A stretch of 42,362 nucleotides of DNA from Parvularculaceae bacterium (GTDB lineage Bacteria; Pseudomonadota; Alphaproteobacteria; Caulobacterales; Parvularculaceae): positions 1-42,362 of the forward strand of contig JAJFFW010000123.1 of assembly GCA_021776435.1 (NCBI GenBank), read 5' to 3'. Shown piece after piece: positions 26,070 through 34,707 of this stretch. Position 1 is the first letter of the stretch; each line of letters opens with the position of its first letter. The notes beneath the pieces are model-generated. The model was not told where the DNA came from, did not search any database, and worked only from the letters and a program-made list of their open reading frames with translations. Position numbers and translations under genes: made by a program.

Positions 26070-27071
26070 CTATTTGGTGGGCGAGGCGAAAACCGCGCCC
26101 CTGGCGGGTTCTGGATCTTGATTGCTATTTGCGGATTGAACACCCGACAAATCATTAGCGCCGATTACGGCCTCAACAGATTTATCAATGCATTCCGAAC
26201 ACCGGCCGCCAATTTCGACCTGAATTGTCGATTGCCGGATACCGAAACGATCCTCCAGATAGGCTTTCGTCTTTTCCAATGCGTTGGAGGCGGCGTCCGC
26301 CCGATCCACACACATATGCATTGTCAAACGGGGATGCTCAGGCGTGAGTTGCCAGATACGCACATGATGAACATCTCTTATTGAGGGCGCCGTTTCCTTA
26401 AGGCCGGAAACAAGCGTTTCCACATCAACATTGTCCGGCGCGCCTTCAAGCAGAATGTGACCTGTCTCGCGAATTAAACGATAGGCCGATCGTCCAATCA
26501 GGATCGCAACAAGAAAGGAAAGAATGGGGTCAATGCGCGACCAGGCGGTGAATGCAATCACACCAGCGGCGATAACCGCCGCAACCGATCCAAGCATGTC
26601 GCTGACAACATGCAGCAACGCGCCGCGAATATTCAGATCATTGCTTTGCGCGCCGTTGAGTATGACAAATGCGACAATATTTGCAGCAAGCCCTAAAATG
26701 GCTACGCCCAGCATGATCTGCCAGTTTACATCGACCGGAACAAACAAACGATGGATCGCTTCGAGACCAATCCACAAGAGAAGACCCACTAATGCAATGC
26801 CGTTCAAAAATGCCGCCAGCACTTGCGCGCGTCGATAGCCGAAATGAAGACGGCCATCGGCAGGTCTTTTCGAGAGCCAATGCGCGCTAGCAGCAAGCGC
26901 GAGAGCAAACGCATCGGTAAGCATATGGGTTGCATCAGCGAGCAAGGCGAGCGAGCCCGCTAAAAACCCTCCAGCCGTCTCAATCACCATAAAAACAGCG
27001 ATCACCACCAGTGCGGCGATCAGTCTTTTGCCATTATCATGGTGGCTATGGTTATGCCCGCAATGGTCCAT
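26070..27071 (-). CDS. Cation diffusion facilitator (zinc/cobalt-type) exporter
   Basis: This 333-residue inner-membrane antiporter is of the CDF family (CzcD/ZitB-like). A histidine-rich start (HCGHNHSHHDNG) leads into six transmembrane segments. The second contains HMLTD (in DATHMLTDAF) and the fifth HVVSD, the two HxxxD pairs that form the zinc site in this subfamily. A cytoplasmic ferredoxin-like domain follows at about 210-300, with HHVRIWQLTPEHPRLTMHMCVD. It should export divalent metal from the cytoplasm. The gene is transcribed divergently from a ZIP importer, and a 9-base inverted repeat lies about 20 bases upstream of its start, where a metal-responsive repressor could bind. Confidence 0.93.
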   Translation of the reverse strand: MDHCGHNHSHHDNGKRLIAALVVIAVFMVIETAGGFLAGSLALLADATHMLTDAFALALAASAHWLSKRPADGRLHFGYRRAQVLAAFLNGIALVGLLLWIGLEAIHRLFVPVDVNWQIMLGVAILGLAANIVAFVILNGAQSNDLNIRGALLHVVSDMLGSVAAVIAAGVIAFTAWSRIDPILSFLVAILIGRSAYRLIRETGHILLEGAPDNVDVETLVSGLKETAPSIRDVHHVRIWQLTPEHPRLTMHMCVDRADAASNALEKTKAYLEDRFGIRQSTIQVEIGGRCSECIDKSVEAVIGANDLSGVQSANSNQDPEPARGAVFASPTK

Positions 27072-27089
27072 GCGCCGCCTATCCGGTTT

Positions 27090-27111
27090 GCCTTAATGAA
27101 CCCATTAAGGC
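27090..27111. promoter_or_regulatory. Palindrome upstream of the CDF gene, candidate operator
   Basis: GCCTTAATG (27090-27098) and CATTAAGGC (27103-27111) form a perfect 9-base inverted repeat with a 4-base spacer. It lies 19 bases before the CDF start on the minus strand and about 250 bases before the ZIP start. It could be a repressor or activator site between the two divergent metal genes, or a hairpin in the CDF leader. It does not match a Fur or Zur box that I know. Confidence 0.45.
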
Positions 27112-27359
27112 TGGCACTGTTTTTCCCGTGACGGATACAATACGCTGCACTGCACCGCCAGGGCAAGCACCGCCTGAATTTGATGCGTATCATTTCGGGG
27201 TTAGAATTTTCTGTCGGAAAAACTTTTGTTTCACTTCAAAAAACACCCACAACAAGTGACATAATCACATTTAAGCTGTTATGATTTGCCCACAGACCTG
27301 GCACAACGCATCATAGAGGCGAGCGCAGGCATATCTGGTGCGAAGGGGCAAGAGTCGAC

Positions 27360-28100
27360 GTGTTAGGGGATCCGCACATCGCGAATGCATTCATGGTAAG
27401 CATGATCGCGGCAGTGATCAGCACCGTGGGTCTTTTATCCATGGCCGCGCTTGGCGATTGGGGACGACGAAACAGTCCGTATTTTTCGTCCTTCGCGATT
27501 GGCGTGCTTCTGGTTGCCGTCATTTTTCATATCGTACCTCAGGCGCTCGACCTGTCGGCGGGTTCATGGCGATGGATGGCGGCTGGTTTTATCGTGATGG
27601 GTTTGATCGGGTGTATTCTCTGGGTTTTGCCCAGACAAGAGGCGAGTAGAGCCAGCTTAGCATTCGGCTATGCATCGGTCATCGCATTGGGGGTGCATTC
27701 GTTTTTTGACGGCGCCGTTTATGTGGCTTCATTTCACGATGACAATTTCACTGGTTGGCTCACCACGCTCGGGCTGTTTTTCCATGAGTTTCCAGAAGGT
27801 GTTATCGCATTTTTTCTTCTGCGTGAGGCCGGGCAAAACGCCCTTGGGGCCACTTGGTGGGCGTTTGTGACGGCCTCGCTGACGACCATCGCCGGGACCC
27901 TCGCCTCTGCGTATTTCATCGGTTTTGCGACCCAGACACCGCTTTCGGCGATGCTGGGCGTCACCGCAGGCGGTCTTTTTTATATTATACTTTTCCACCT
28001 GACGCCTCACGCCGCCGCAACCCCAAAGGGTCGCGCCTATTTGACCGCAAGCATCGGTGTGGTCATCGCGCTTCTCGCCATTATTCTACGTCATGCGTAG
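27360..28100 (+). CDS. ZIP-family metal transporter
   Basis: This 246-residue membrane protein has about eight hydrophobic segments. The ZIP signatures are ALGVHSFFDGAVY in the fourth helix (about 101-113) and FHEFPEGVIAFFLL in the fifth (about 132-145). Their His, Asp and Glu side chains form the metal-transport site. LFHLTPHAA is the late helix. ZIP proteins usually import zinc, iron or manganese. I take the GTG at 27360 as start, with AAGGGG about 13 bases upstream; an ATG 11 codons later would be the alternative. The pairing with a divergent CDF exporter points to metal homeostasis. Confidence 0.87.
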   Translation: MLGDPHIANAFMVSMIAAVISTVGLLSMAALGDWGRRNSPYFSSFAIGVLLVAVIFHIVPQALDLSAGSWRWMAAGFIVMGLIGCILWVLPRQEASRASLAFGYASVIALGVHSFFDGAVYVASFHDDNFTGWLTTLGLFFHEFPEGVIAFFLLREAGQNALGATWWAFVTASLTTIAGTLASAYFIGFATQTPLSAMLGVTAGGLFYIILFHLTPHAAATPKGRAYLTASIGVVIALLAIILRHA

Positions 28101-28165
28101 ACGAATAGGTTGACGGTCTTTGCGCCGGTAAACGTAATGCAACCCAGTCTCCGTCATCTCGATTA

Positions 28166-28267
28166 GAGCATGATGCGAAAAAGCGGGAACCGGTTTTTCG
28201 CAAAATCATACGATAAAACAAAAATCTATAGCAAAATGCCGATTCAACCTTATTGCATTTTGCTATA
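28166..28267. repeat. Two hairpins between convergent genes, including an alphaproteobacterial GCATGATGCGAAAAA repeat
   Basis: TGCGAAAAA (28174-28182) pairs with TTTTTCGCA (28194-28202), inside a longer GAGCATGATGCG-type repeat known from many alphaproteobacterial intergenic regions. Next, TATAGCAAAATGC (28227-28239) pairs perfectly with GCATTTTGCTATA (28255-28267). The second stem ends 8 bases from the stop of the enoyl-CoA hydratase gene. It probably serves both converging transcripts as a terminator. Confidence 0.6.
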
Positions 28268-28274
28268 AGCCATT

Positions 28275-29045
28275 TTACTTGCCTTTGAAATTGGGGCTCC
28301 GCTTTTGCATCATCGCGGCGACCCCTTCCATACAGTCTTCGGTGGCGATAGCGGAGCGTTGGAGCATCGCCTCATAGGCCATCGCATTGCGAAGGCCGTC
28401 TTCGGACGCGGCGCGAAATGCGCTTTTTGTAAGCGCCAGAGCAACCGGCGCTCGTTGAGTGAGACTTTGCGCCCATGCGACGGCATTCTCGACTGTCTCA
28501 GAGGATGGCGTCACGCGGTTGACCAAACCCAATTCCAGACAACGGTTCGACTCAATTTTCTCCGCCTCAATGGCGAGTTGATAAGCCCGAGCATAGCCAA
28601 GTTCGCGCGTCATCAACCAGGATAGACCACCATCTGGCACAAGACCGATATTGGCGAAAGCGCACATCATATAAGCATCATCAGCCATCACGCGAAGATC
28701 ACAAGATAGCGCAAGCGTCATTCCGATACCCGCCGCCGGTCCATTGATCGCCGCAATAACCGGCTTGGAGCAAGTCTGTAAGACACTCAAAAATGCGCCA
28801 TACTCTGTATTAAGAATGTCTTGGACATTGTATTTACCGGACACGTCCTTGATATCCGCGCCAGCGCTAAATGCACGTCCAGCGCCGGTGATGACCACGG
28901 CGCGAATGGCGTCATCGCTTGAGGCGGTTCGAGTTGCATCGAGAATGTCGCGACGCATTTCTGTCGAGATCGCGTTTAGCGCCTCAGGGCGATTGAGTGT
29001 GATCTTGGCGACGTGCTCAAACGGTGTTTCGTATTCGACGGTCAT
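28275..29045 (-). CDS. Enoyl-CoA hydratase/isomerase-family protein, PaaG-like
   Basis: This 256-residue crotonase-fold enzyme shows the oxyanion-hole motifs AGRAFSAGADIKD and NGPAAGIGMTLALSCD. Of the two catalytic glutamates of true enoyl-CoA hydratases, the first is Thr110 here and the second is not kept. Instead there is Asp138 in GLVPDGGLSWL, the pattern of isomerase-type members such as PaaG. An acyl-CoA isomerase or ring-epoxide isomerase is therefore more likely than a hydratase, though the substrate is unknown. I start at the ATG at 29045, which has an AGGAGAGG ribosome site. The longer frame to 29129 is unsupported. It lies 87 bases downstream of the inositol monophosphatase-like gene on the same strand. 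Confidence 0.88.
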   Translation of the reverse strand: MTVEYETPFEHVAKITLNRPEALNAISTEMRRDILDATRTASSDDAIRAVVITGAGRAFSAGADIKDVSGKYNVQDILNTEYGAFLSVLQTCSKPVIAAINGPAAGIGMTLALSCDLRVMADDAYMMCAFANIGLVPDGGLSWLMTRELGYARAYQLAIEAEKIESNRCLELGLVNRVTPSSETVENAVAWAQSLTQRAPVALALTKSAFRAASEDGLRNAMAYEAMLQRSAIATEDCMEGVAAMMQKRSPNFKGK

Positions 29046-29132
29046 TGACCTCTCCTGGATTCGGGTCTTTTCATCATGATCGCGCTTTTGCTCCTGCTTG
29101 CAAAGCCAACAGCGCAGGATTGCTATCAAAAG

Positions 29133-29951
29133 TCAGTCTAAAAGAGCAGCTCGGATATCCATCCATTGCAGTTTTGATGAGGAAGCGAGAAGCGGCCGCA
29201 CGACCGAAGGCTGCGGATGATATTGAGTTTGATCGTCGAGAAACGCCGACTTACCACCCGTTTCTGCAATTAAGAGTGCGCCGGCGGCATGATCCCATGC
29301 GTGGATCTTGCTGTGGATCGCGAAATCAACTTCGCCGCGCATCAACGCCAAATAGGCATAGGCCGAGCAATGGCACACCTGGGTTTTGAGATTGGTCGAC
29401 ATGTTCGTAAAAATCTTCTCGCGCCAGTCTTCGGTGAGCCATCCAATAGAGCGCAGACCCGCGGGTTTAGGGGATCGCACCCCTGTGGACGGCACTGGTT
29501 TTGAAGTGAACGGTGATCCGCACCATGTCGCGCCCTCGCCTTCAACAACGATAGCGCAGGCCTCATCCGGGATCGCATAAATCCAACCCATGCGCGATCG
29601 CCCACCTTCGACAAAAGCGACAATAGTTCCAAACTCTTCTTTACCGTGTACGAAGTTCCTTGTTCCATCGAGCGGGTCGACAATCCAGAACGCGCCTTCT
29701 GATCCAAGCTTTTCGGCCAATTCCGGGTCTTTGAATGCTCGCTCTTCGCCAATGAAAACGGCGTCAGGGCGGATTTCCATCAATGCTTTTTCAAGAGCGC
29801 GTTCGGCCGCCTCATCGGCTTCGGTCACCAAGTCGTTGGGTCCACTTTTTGTACGGACTTGATCGTCGGATAACGAACCAAAATGCGGGATGATTTCAGC
29901 AGCCGCTATTTCGGCGATAAGAGTTGCGACACGGTTCGGGTCAATGTTCAT
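29133..29951 (-). CDS. Inositol monophosphatase-family phosphatase (SuhB/HisN-type)
   Basis: This 272-residue Mg2+-dependent phosphatase has the IMPase signature WIVDPLDGTRNFVHG (about residues 89-103), with the metal-binding GEE block before it and WDHAAGALLIAETGG near the C-terminus (about 219-233). Substrates in the family range from inositol phosphate to histidinol phosphate and 3'-phosphoadenosine 5'-phosphate, so I name only the family. Its start overlaps the hflX stop by four bases (ATGA), placing it downstream in the same transcript. Confidence 0.9.
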   Translation of the reverse strand: MNIDPNRVATLIAEIAAAEIIPHFGSLSDDQVRTKSGPNDLVTEADEAAERALEKALMEIRPDAVFIGEERAFKDPELAEKLGSEGAFWIVDPLDGTRNFVHGKEEFGTIVAFVEGGRSRMGWIYAIPDEACAIVVEGEGATWCGSPFTSKPVPSTGVRSPKPAGLRSIGWLTEDWREKIFTNMSTNLKTQVCHCSAYAYLALMRGEVDFAIHSKIHAWDHAAGALLIAETGGKSAFLDDQTQYHPQPSVVRPLLASSSKLQWMDIRAALLD

Positions 29952-31357
29952 ATGCGCTGTCGCCCATCATCGTTTTTAAGATTATGACAGGGATAAGGGA
30001 AAAGTTTTTCAAATTGGCCTCTGGCTTTTTGTGACATTCGCACGAGCATCCGAAAGTCGCGGTCATTTTCTTCTTTGAGTATCTCACCATGATCATGCAA
30101 CCAGGCGCGCGCCGCGCCATCAATGGAGGGTAATTTTATTTCAAATGTACTTCGATTTGCCGTCAGACATCTGTCAATTTGAGCAACCAGTTTATCAATT
30201 CCCTCGCCTGACAATGCCGAGATTGCGATCCGGACAGGGTCTTCGATTGTCGCCGATCCGCCTTCTTGTGACAATCGAGCCAGCCCTTCGGCGGCGAAAC
30301 GCTCATCTGTATCGAGCAGATCAAGTTTATTAAGCGCCTCAATAACCGGTCTACTATCTTTGTTGGAAATGCCGAGTTCTTTGAGAACATTGATAACATC
30401 CGCACATTGTGCATTTGTATCCGCATGAGAGGCGTCGCGCACATGAATGATCAAATCCGCCTCAAGCACTTCCTCAAGCGTCGCACGAAAGGCGGCAACA
30501 AGTTGAGTTGGCAAATCCGAAATGAATCCGACCGTATCCGACGCAATGATCTTCAGCCCGGATGGCAGTACGATTTCACGCATGGTCGGATCAAGCGTCG
30601 CGAAGAGAAGATCCTCCGCTCTCACGCCCGCTTTGGTCAGACGATTGAACAGGGTCGATTTTCCTGCATTTGTATATCCAACCAACGCCACAACGGGATG
30701 GGGCGCGCGTTTGCGTTTTGCCCGTTGCGCCTTACGTGTACGGGTTACGTGTCCAAGTTTAAGCTTGAGGCGGACGATTTTTTCAGAAAGCGCGCGCCTG
30801 TCTGACTCAATTTGACGCTCGCCCGGTCCGCCGAGAAAGCCTGCGCCGCCACGCTGCCTTTCCAGGTGTGTCCATGAGCGCACCAGGCGCGAACGTTGAT
30901 AAGTCAGATGCGCAAGGTCGACCTGTAACTTGCCTTCGCTCGTTTGAGCCCGCGCACCAAAAATTTCAAGTATCAGGGCTGTGCGGTCTAAGACTTTTAC
31001 ATCCCACGCTTTTTCAAGATTGCGGTGTTGCCCCGGAGACAGAGCGCCATCAACGATAACCAGACCGGGCCGCGGGTTCGAGGCGTCGAGTCGATCCCTA
31101 ATTTCGTCCACTTTTCCAGCGCCAAGCAGCGTCGCAGGTCGTGGTTTCGTGACGCGCATAATTGCGGTGTACACAACGTCGAGGTCAATTGCGCCAGCCA
31201 ACCCAACCACTTCCGCGAGCCGTGCCGGCGGCGTTCGCAGACCTCGTGTCGGCGCATGGTCTGGATGAATTACGAATGCGACTTCCTGGAAGGTCAAAGT
31301 ATTATACGCTACGCGTCCGTTTCGTTCTCTCCGGTTTCGCCGATCTCCTGATCCCAC
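29948..31357 (-). CDS. hflX: GTPase HflX
   Basis: This P-loop GTPase, up to 469 residues, has an N-terminal HflX domain (from about 28, with [19 protein letters not shown] and [12 protein letters not shown]), a coiled linker rich in Lys/Arg and a G domain. G1 is GYTNAGKS, G3 is DTVGF, G4 is NKLD and G5 is SALSG. HflX binds 50S subunits and splits stalled ribosomes, especially after stress. The frame begins at a GTG (31357) that would overlap hfq by 49 bases. There is no ribosome site for it, and a later TTG (about 31294) just after the hfq stop is possible. The real start is uncertain. It sits downstream of hfq, the usual order. Confidence 0.93.
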   Translation of the reverse strand: MGSGDRRNRRERNGRVAYNTLTFQEVAFVIHPDHAPTRGLRTPPARLAEVVGLAGAIDLDVVYTAIMRVTKPRPATLLGAGKVDEIRDRLDASNPRPGLVIVDGALSPGQHRNLEKAWDVKVLDRTALILEIFGARAQTSEGKLQVDLAHLTYQRSRLVRSWTHLERQRGGAGFLGGPGERQIESDRRALSEKIVRLKLKLGHVTRTRKAQRAKRKRAPHPVVALVGYTNAGKSTLFNRLTKAGVRAEDLLFATLDPTMREIVLPSGLKIIASDTVGFISDLPTQLVAAFRATLEEVLEADLIIHVRDASHADTNAQCADVINVLKELGISNKDSRPVIEALNKLDLLDTDERFAAEGLARLSQEGGSATIEDPVRIAISALSGEGIDKLVAQIDRCLTANRSTFEIKLPSIDGAARAWLHDHGEILKEENDRDFRMLVRMSQKARGQFEKLFPYPCHNLKNDDGRQRI

Positions 31358-31572
31358 AAAGAAATGGGTTGTGAAGGCATGATCGTCGATATGGCATGTT
31401 TATAGACCAGTTGTGCGTGGTCATCACGCTTGAGCAAAACACAGAAATTATCGAACCAAGTTACGATCCCTTGGAGTTTAACGCCGTTCACGAGAAATAT
31501 TGTGACGGAGATCTTACTCTTCCTAAGATGGTTTAAGAATACATCTTGAAGATTTTGTTTTTTCTCATTCAT
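31309..31572 (-). CDS. hfq: RNA chaperone Hfq
   Basis: This 87-residue Sm-like protein assembles as a hexamer and pairs small RNAs with mRNAs. The N-terminal [15 protein letters not shown] contains the conserved Gln of the proximal RNA-binding face. The Sm1 motif is followed by [20 protein letters not shown] and Sm2 YKHAIST. The tail after it is short and acidic, as in alphaproteobacterial Hfq. A GGGGAG ribosome site lies about 10 bases before the ATG. The stop is inside or beside the start of hflX. I found no clear promoter in the 318 bases upstream. Confidence 0.96.
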   Translation of the reverse strand: MNEKKQNLQDVFLNHLRKSKISVTIFLVNGVKLQGIVTWFDNFCVLLKRDDHAQLVYKHAISTIMPSQPISLWDQEIGETGENETDA

Positions 31573-31890
31573 TTGTATAGAATCTCCCCGGTGACCTTAT
31601 GATATTGCGGTGCACAATCCCAATATTTATACAGCAATCAGCCCAAGGCAAGTCTTTCAAGTATTTATTTTTTGCAATCTATACAACTCAACGTGAATTA
31701 AGAACCGCTAGGCCATATTCCTAATATCTGCTCGCAACAGGACGATTATCAATCCCGAATTCCAATCAGAGGCGCCCACCCCCAGGGAACGGCGTCACAG
31801 GCATTCCAAGGTTTGGGTTCGTATTAACGCAGGAATAAAAATCGGATCACGCAGGGCGCCCGTTTGGTACACGATGCGAATAAGGCGCCC
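31573..31890. other. Intergenic region between trkH and hfq
   Basis: This 318-base AT-richer gap has no ORF I can support. At the trkH end GGGCGCC (31854-31860) and GGCGCCC (31884-31890) can form a 7-base stem right after the trkH stop, without a T-run. Closer to hfq, a TATAAA (minus strand, 31631-31626) and a TTGAAA further up exist, but at 23 bases spacing they are not a good pair. Hfq probably has its own promoter here. Confidence 0.4.
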
Positions 31891-33279
31891 CTATCTCCAA
31901 AAGGCGCGATTGATCAATGCAAGCCCCAAAACAGCTTCCAGTCTGCCAAGAACCATGCCGGCAGATAAAACCCAACGCAATGCACCGTCGAAAACCATGT
32001 AATCACCGTGCCCTCCCTCAGCGAGGAAAAGCAAAGGGCCAGTATTGCTTAACACTGCTGTCGCAACCAAGGCCGCTTCTTCGAACGAATGTCCGAACAT
32101 TGCAATGATCAAAAGCAGTCCTGCAAGAGTCATCGTGAAGACCAAAAAGTGCATCCACACACCGAGCTCATTGGCGATACGCGAAACACCGAATACCCCC
32201 CGTGGGGTCACAAGGCGCCGGATTTCTTCGCGTGCGCGGCGCATGATGACCAGCCAGCGCAAGATCTTGAAGCCTCCCGCCGTCGACACCGCCGCACCGC
32301 CGATGACCGCCGTGACGATCGCCACCGCCGCGACAGGCGACTCACCGATTAAAAATCCATTCGTAGACAGTAACGATGCAGCATTGAAAACCTGAGCAGG
32401 TATAAGACCGAAATTTCCGGCGCCGGACGTTAACCAAAACAAAATGCCGACGCCTAGAATGATCAAAAGAAAACTACGTGTTTCCGCATCCCGAGCCCGC
32501 CTCGTTACGCCGCGTAACAGCCTCGCGATTAAAACAAAATTGGCGCCGCTTAAAATTATAAATGGGAATAACGCCGCACCGACCCCAAATCCGTACCCCG
32601 CCAGTCCATCTTCATGTGGAATAAACCCACCCGATGCGACAATCGACATTGCCATAACAGCCGCATCAAAAAGCGGGGCGCCTGAAATCGCAACCACTGT
32701 AAAACAGAGGAATGTGAGTAGAGCGTATACGATCCCAAATGATTTAATCGCTTCGCGCAGTGGCGAGAGATAAGACTCGCTCTCCCCCAGAGAGAACGGA
32801 GGAAGAAGTGTGTCGATACCAATAAAAGCAGGCCTCACGAAAATGACGGCAGCGATGGAAACTGAAGCTAGCCCCCCCAGCCATTCCAATTCCGCACGCC
32901 AAAGAGCGCCTGATACGCTTGATCGCGCTTCCTCACCAGAAAGCCATCCGCCCGTCGTCGTCAGAGCCGAGATCGCCTCGAAATAGGCATCGCCATAAGA
33001 CATGCCTTGCAGAAAAAAAGGCGCCGCCGCAAAAACCGGCGCCCCTACCCACCATATCAATACGAGTAAAAGCGCGCCGCGAAAATCCGTTGGCGGATGC
33101 TTGCCTGAACTGGCGACAACCGCACCAAGGCCCGCAAAAAAGGTGATGCTCGCCCCGAAAAGATACGCGCCGGGTGCATTTTCCGCCGCCACCAGGGCCG
33201 TCAGATAAGGAACGAGCATAGCGAGGCCGAGCACAATCAACGATGCGCCAAAACCACGGAGAATTCCTGGATATAACAT
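31891..33279 (-). CDS. trkH: TrkH-family potassium uptake protein, membrane subunit
   Basis: This 462-residue polytopic membrane protein of the SKT channel superfamily has the repeated M1-P-M2 pore layout. The pore-loop remnants include ALTTTGGWL (about 106), ASGGFIPHEDG, LSTNGFL and the NTGPLL loop near the C-terminus. It conducts K+ with regulation by TrkA, whose gene is 24 bases upstream on the same strand. The late helix with GGAAVSTAGGFKILR is typical. It is the last gene of a likely ntrY-ntrX-trkA-trkH operon with 24 to 30 bases between each pair. Confidence 0.93.
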   Translation of the reverse strand: MLYPGILRGFGASLIVLGLAMLVPYLTALVAAENAPGAYLFGASITFFAGLGAVVASSGKHPPTDFRGALLLVLIWWVGAPVFAAAPFFLQGMSYGDAYFEAISALTTTGGWLSGEEARSSVSGALWRAELEWLGGLASVSIAAVIFVRPAFIGIDTLLPPFSLGESESYLSPLREAIKSFGIVYALLTFLCFTVVAISGAPLFDAAVMAMSIVASGGFIPHEDGLAGYGFGVGAALFPFIILSGANFVLIARLLRGVTRRARDAETRSFLLIILGVGILFWLTSGAGNFGLIPAQVFNAASLLSTNGFLIGESPVAAVAIVTAVIGGAAVSTAGGFKILRWLVIMRRAREEIRRLVTPRGVFGVSRIANELGVWMHFLVFTMTLAGLLLIIAMFGHSFEEAALVATAVLSNTGPLLFLAEGGHGDYMVFDGALRWVLSAGMVLGRLEAVLGLALINRAFWR

Positions 33280-33303
33280 GGTATGGCGGTCCTGAATCGG
33301 CGC

Positions 33304-34677
33304 CTAGAAATACTCAATGCTGACGCGAAACATTTGCTCAACGTCTTTGACATTGTCACGCAGCGTAAGCAACACCACTCGATCACCCGCATGAATAACC
33401 GTCTCGCCGGTTGGCATCACGACAGTGTCGTCACGGAAAACAGCGCCAATCATAACGCCTTCAGGCAATTGAGCCTCTCTTAAAGGTTTATTGACAAGAG
33501 GCGACGTCTCAAGCGCGATTGCGTCAATTAACTCCGCTTGACCGTCCACTAGAGAATAAACGCCTTTAATCCGCCCTCGCCGGATATGTTGTAGAATAGA
33601 CGAAATTGTAATGGCGCGCGGGTCAACAAAACGATCAATGCCGACGGCTTCCGATAATGGTCCGTAATCAACGTCATTGATGAGGGCGAGCGCTCGTCTG
33701 GCGCCCTCGCGTTTTGCAACGACTGTTGATAAAATATTGACCTTATCATCATTCGTAACGGCAACAACCGTTTCGGCGTCACTGACCCCTGCTTCGCGCA
33801 GAAGCGTCCGGTCGAGCCCGTCCCCCTGCAATACGACAGTTCGGTGTAGGGTTTCTGCAATTTTCTCAGCGCGGGCTTTATCCCGCTCGATAAGGCGGAT
33901 CTTCATGGAGCTAAGTTTTTCGAGACCGCTCGCGACATATTGCCCAATATTGCCGCCACCAATAATAATCACACGCCTCGCCTGCCGTTGCGCCTCCCCC
34001 ATGATTTCAAGGGCGCGGGGAACGTCTGAACGGTCAGCAATAAAATAGATCTGATCTCCGGGCGACAATTGATCATCAGCATGGGTGCGCCAGATCCGTT
34101 CGCCTCGCATAACTGCGACGATGGTGATTTTGAGATCCGGGAATAATTCCGCCACCTGACGCAAGGGTGTATTTATGATTGCGCAATCATCATGCAATTT
34201 GACCCCGACTGCCCAGACACGACCATCCACGAAAGATTTGACTTCAAATGCACTCGGCGTGGACAGGCGCTGCATGATCGACTCACTCACCTCCCTCTCC
34301 GGAGAAATGATGACATCGATGGGCATATGGTTGCGCGTGAACAAATCTGAATATCGCGTGTCGAGATATTCTTGGGCGCGAATCCGGGCGATTTTGGTCG
34401 GCACTTCAAACAATGTGTGGGCGATCTGACAGGCAACCATGTTGACTTCATCGGAATAGGTGACGGCGATCACCATGTCCGCTTCGCGCGCGCCCGCTTC
34501 CGCAAGCGTATCGGGGTGCGATCCGTTGCCAACGACCCCGCGTACGTCGAGCCGTTCCGCGACAATTCGAATGAGATTCTTTGATTTATCGATGACCGTG
34601 ACATCGTTGCTCTCACCGGCAAGCCGGCGCGCGATGCCATATCCGACGCGCCCTGCGCCGCAGACAATGACCCTCAT
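33304..34677 (-). CDS. trkA: Trk potassium uptake protein TrkA, regulatory subunit
   Basis: This 457-residue cytoplasmic protein has two RCK units. Each has a Rossmann NAD-binding half, with GAGRVGYGIARRL near the N-terminus and IIIGGGNIGQYVASGL at about 230. RCK_C domains follow each half. TrkA gates TrkH in response to NAD(H) or ATP. I take the ATG at 34677 (MRVIVCGAG). A GTG two codons before it is also possible. The short gap to ntrX upstream and to trkH downstream suggests co-transcription with the nitrogen regulators, as in other alphaproteobacteria. Confidence 0.95.
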   Translation of the reverse strand: MRVIVCGAGRVGYGIARRLAGESNDVTVIDKSKNLIRIVAERLDVRGVVGNGSHPDTLAEAGAREADMVIAVTYSDEVNMVACQIAHTLFEVPTKIARIRAQEYLDTRYSDLFTRNHMPIDVIISPEREVSESIMQRLSTPSAFEVKSFVDGRVWAVGVKLHDDCAIINTPLRQVAELFPDLKITIVAVMRGERIWRTHADDQLSPGDQIYFIADRSDVPRALEIMGEAQRQARRVIIIGGGNIGQYVASGLEKLSSMKIRLIERDKARAEKIAETLHRTVVLQGDGLDRTLLREAGVSDAETVVAVTNDDKVNILSTVVAKREGARRALALINDVDYGPLSEAVGIDRFVDPRAITISSILQHIRRGRIKGVYSLVDGQAELIDAIALETSPLVNKPLREAQLPEGVMIGAVFRDDTVVMPTGETVIHAGDRVVLLTLRDNVKDVEQMFRVSIEYF

Positions 34678-34707
34678 TCTCACCGATCCTTTGTTCGCGC
34701 GATCTTT

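Noticed and set aside
31626-31660. hfq promoter from TATAAA and TTGAAA
   Set aside because: The spacing between the two hexamers is 23 bases, which is too long for a normal sigma-70 promoter.
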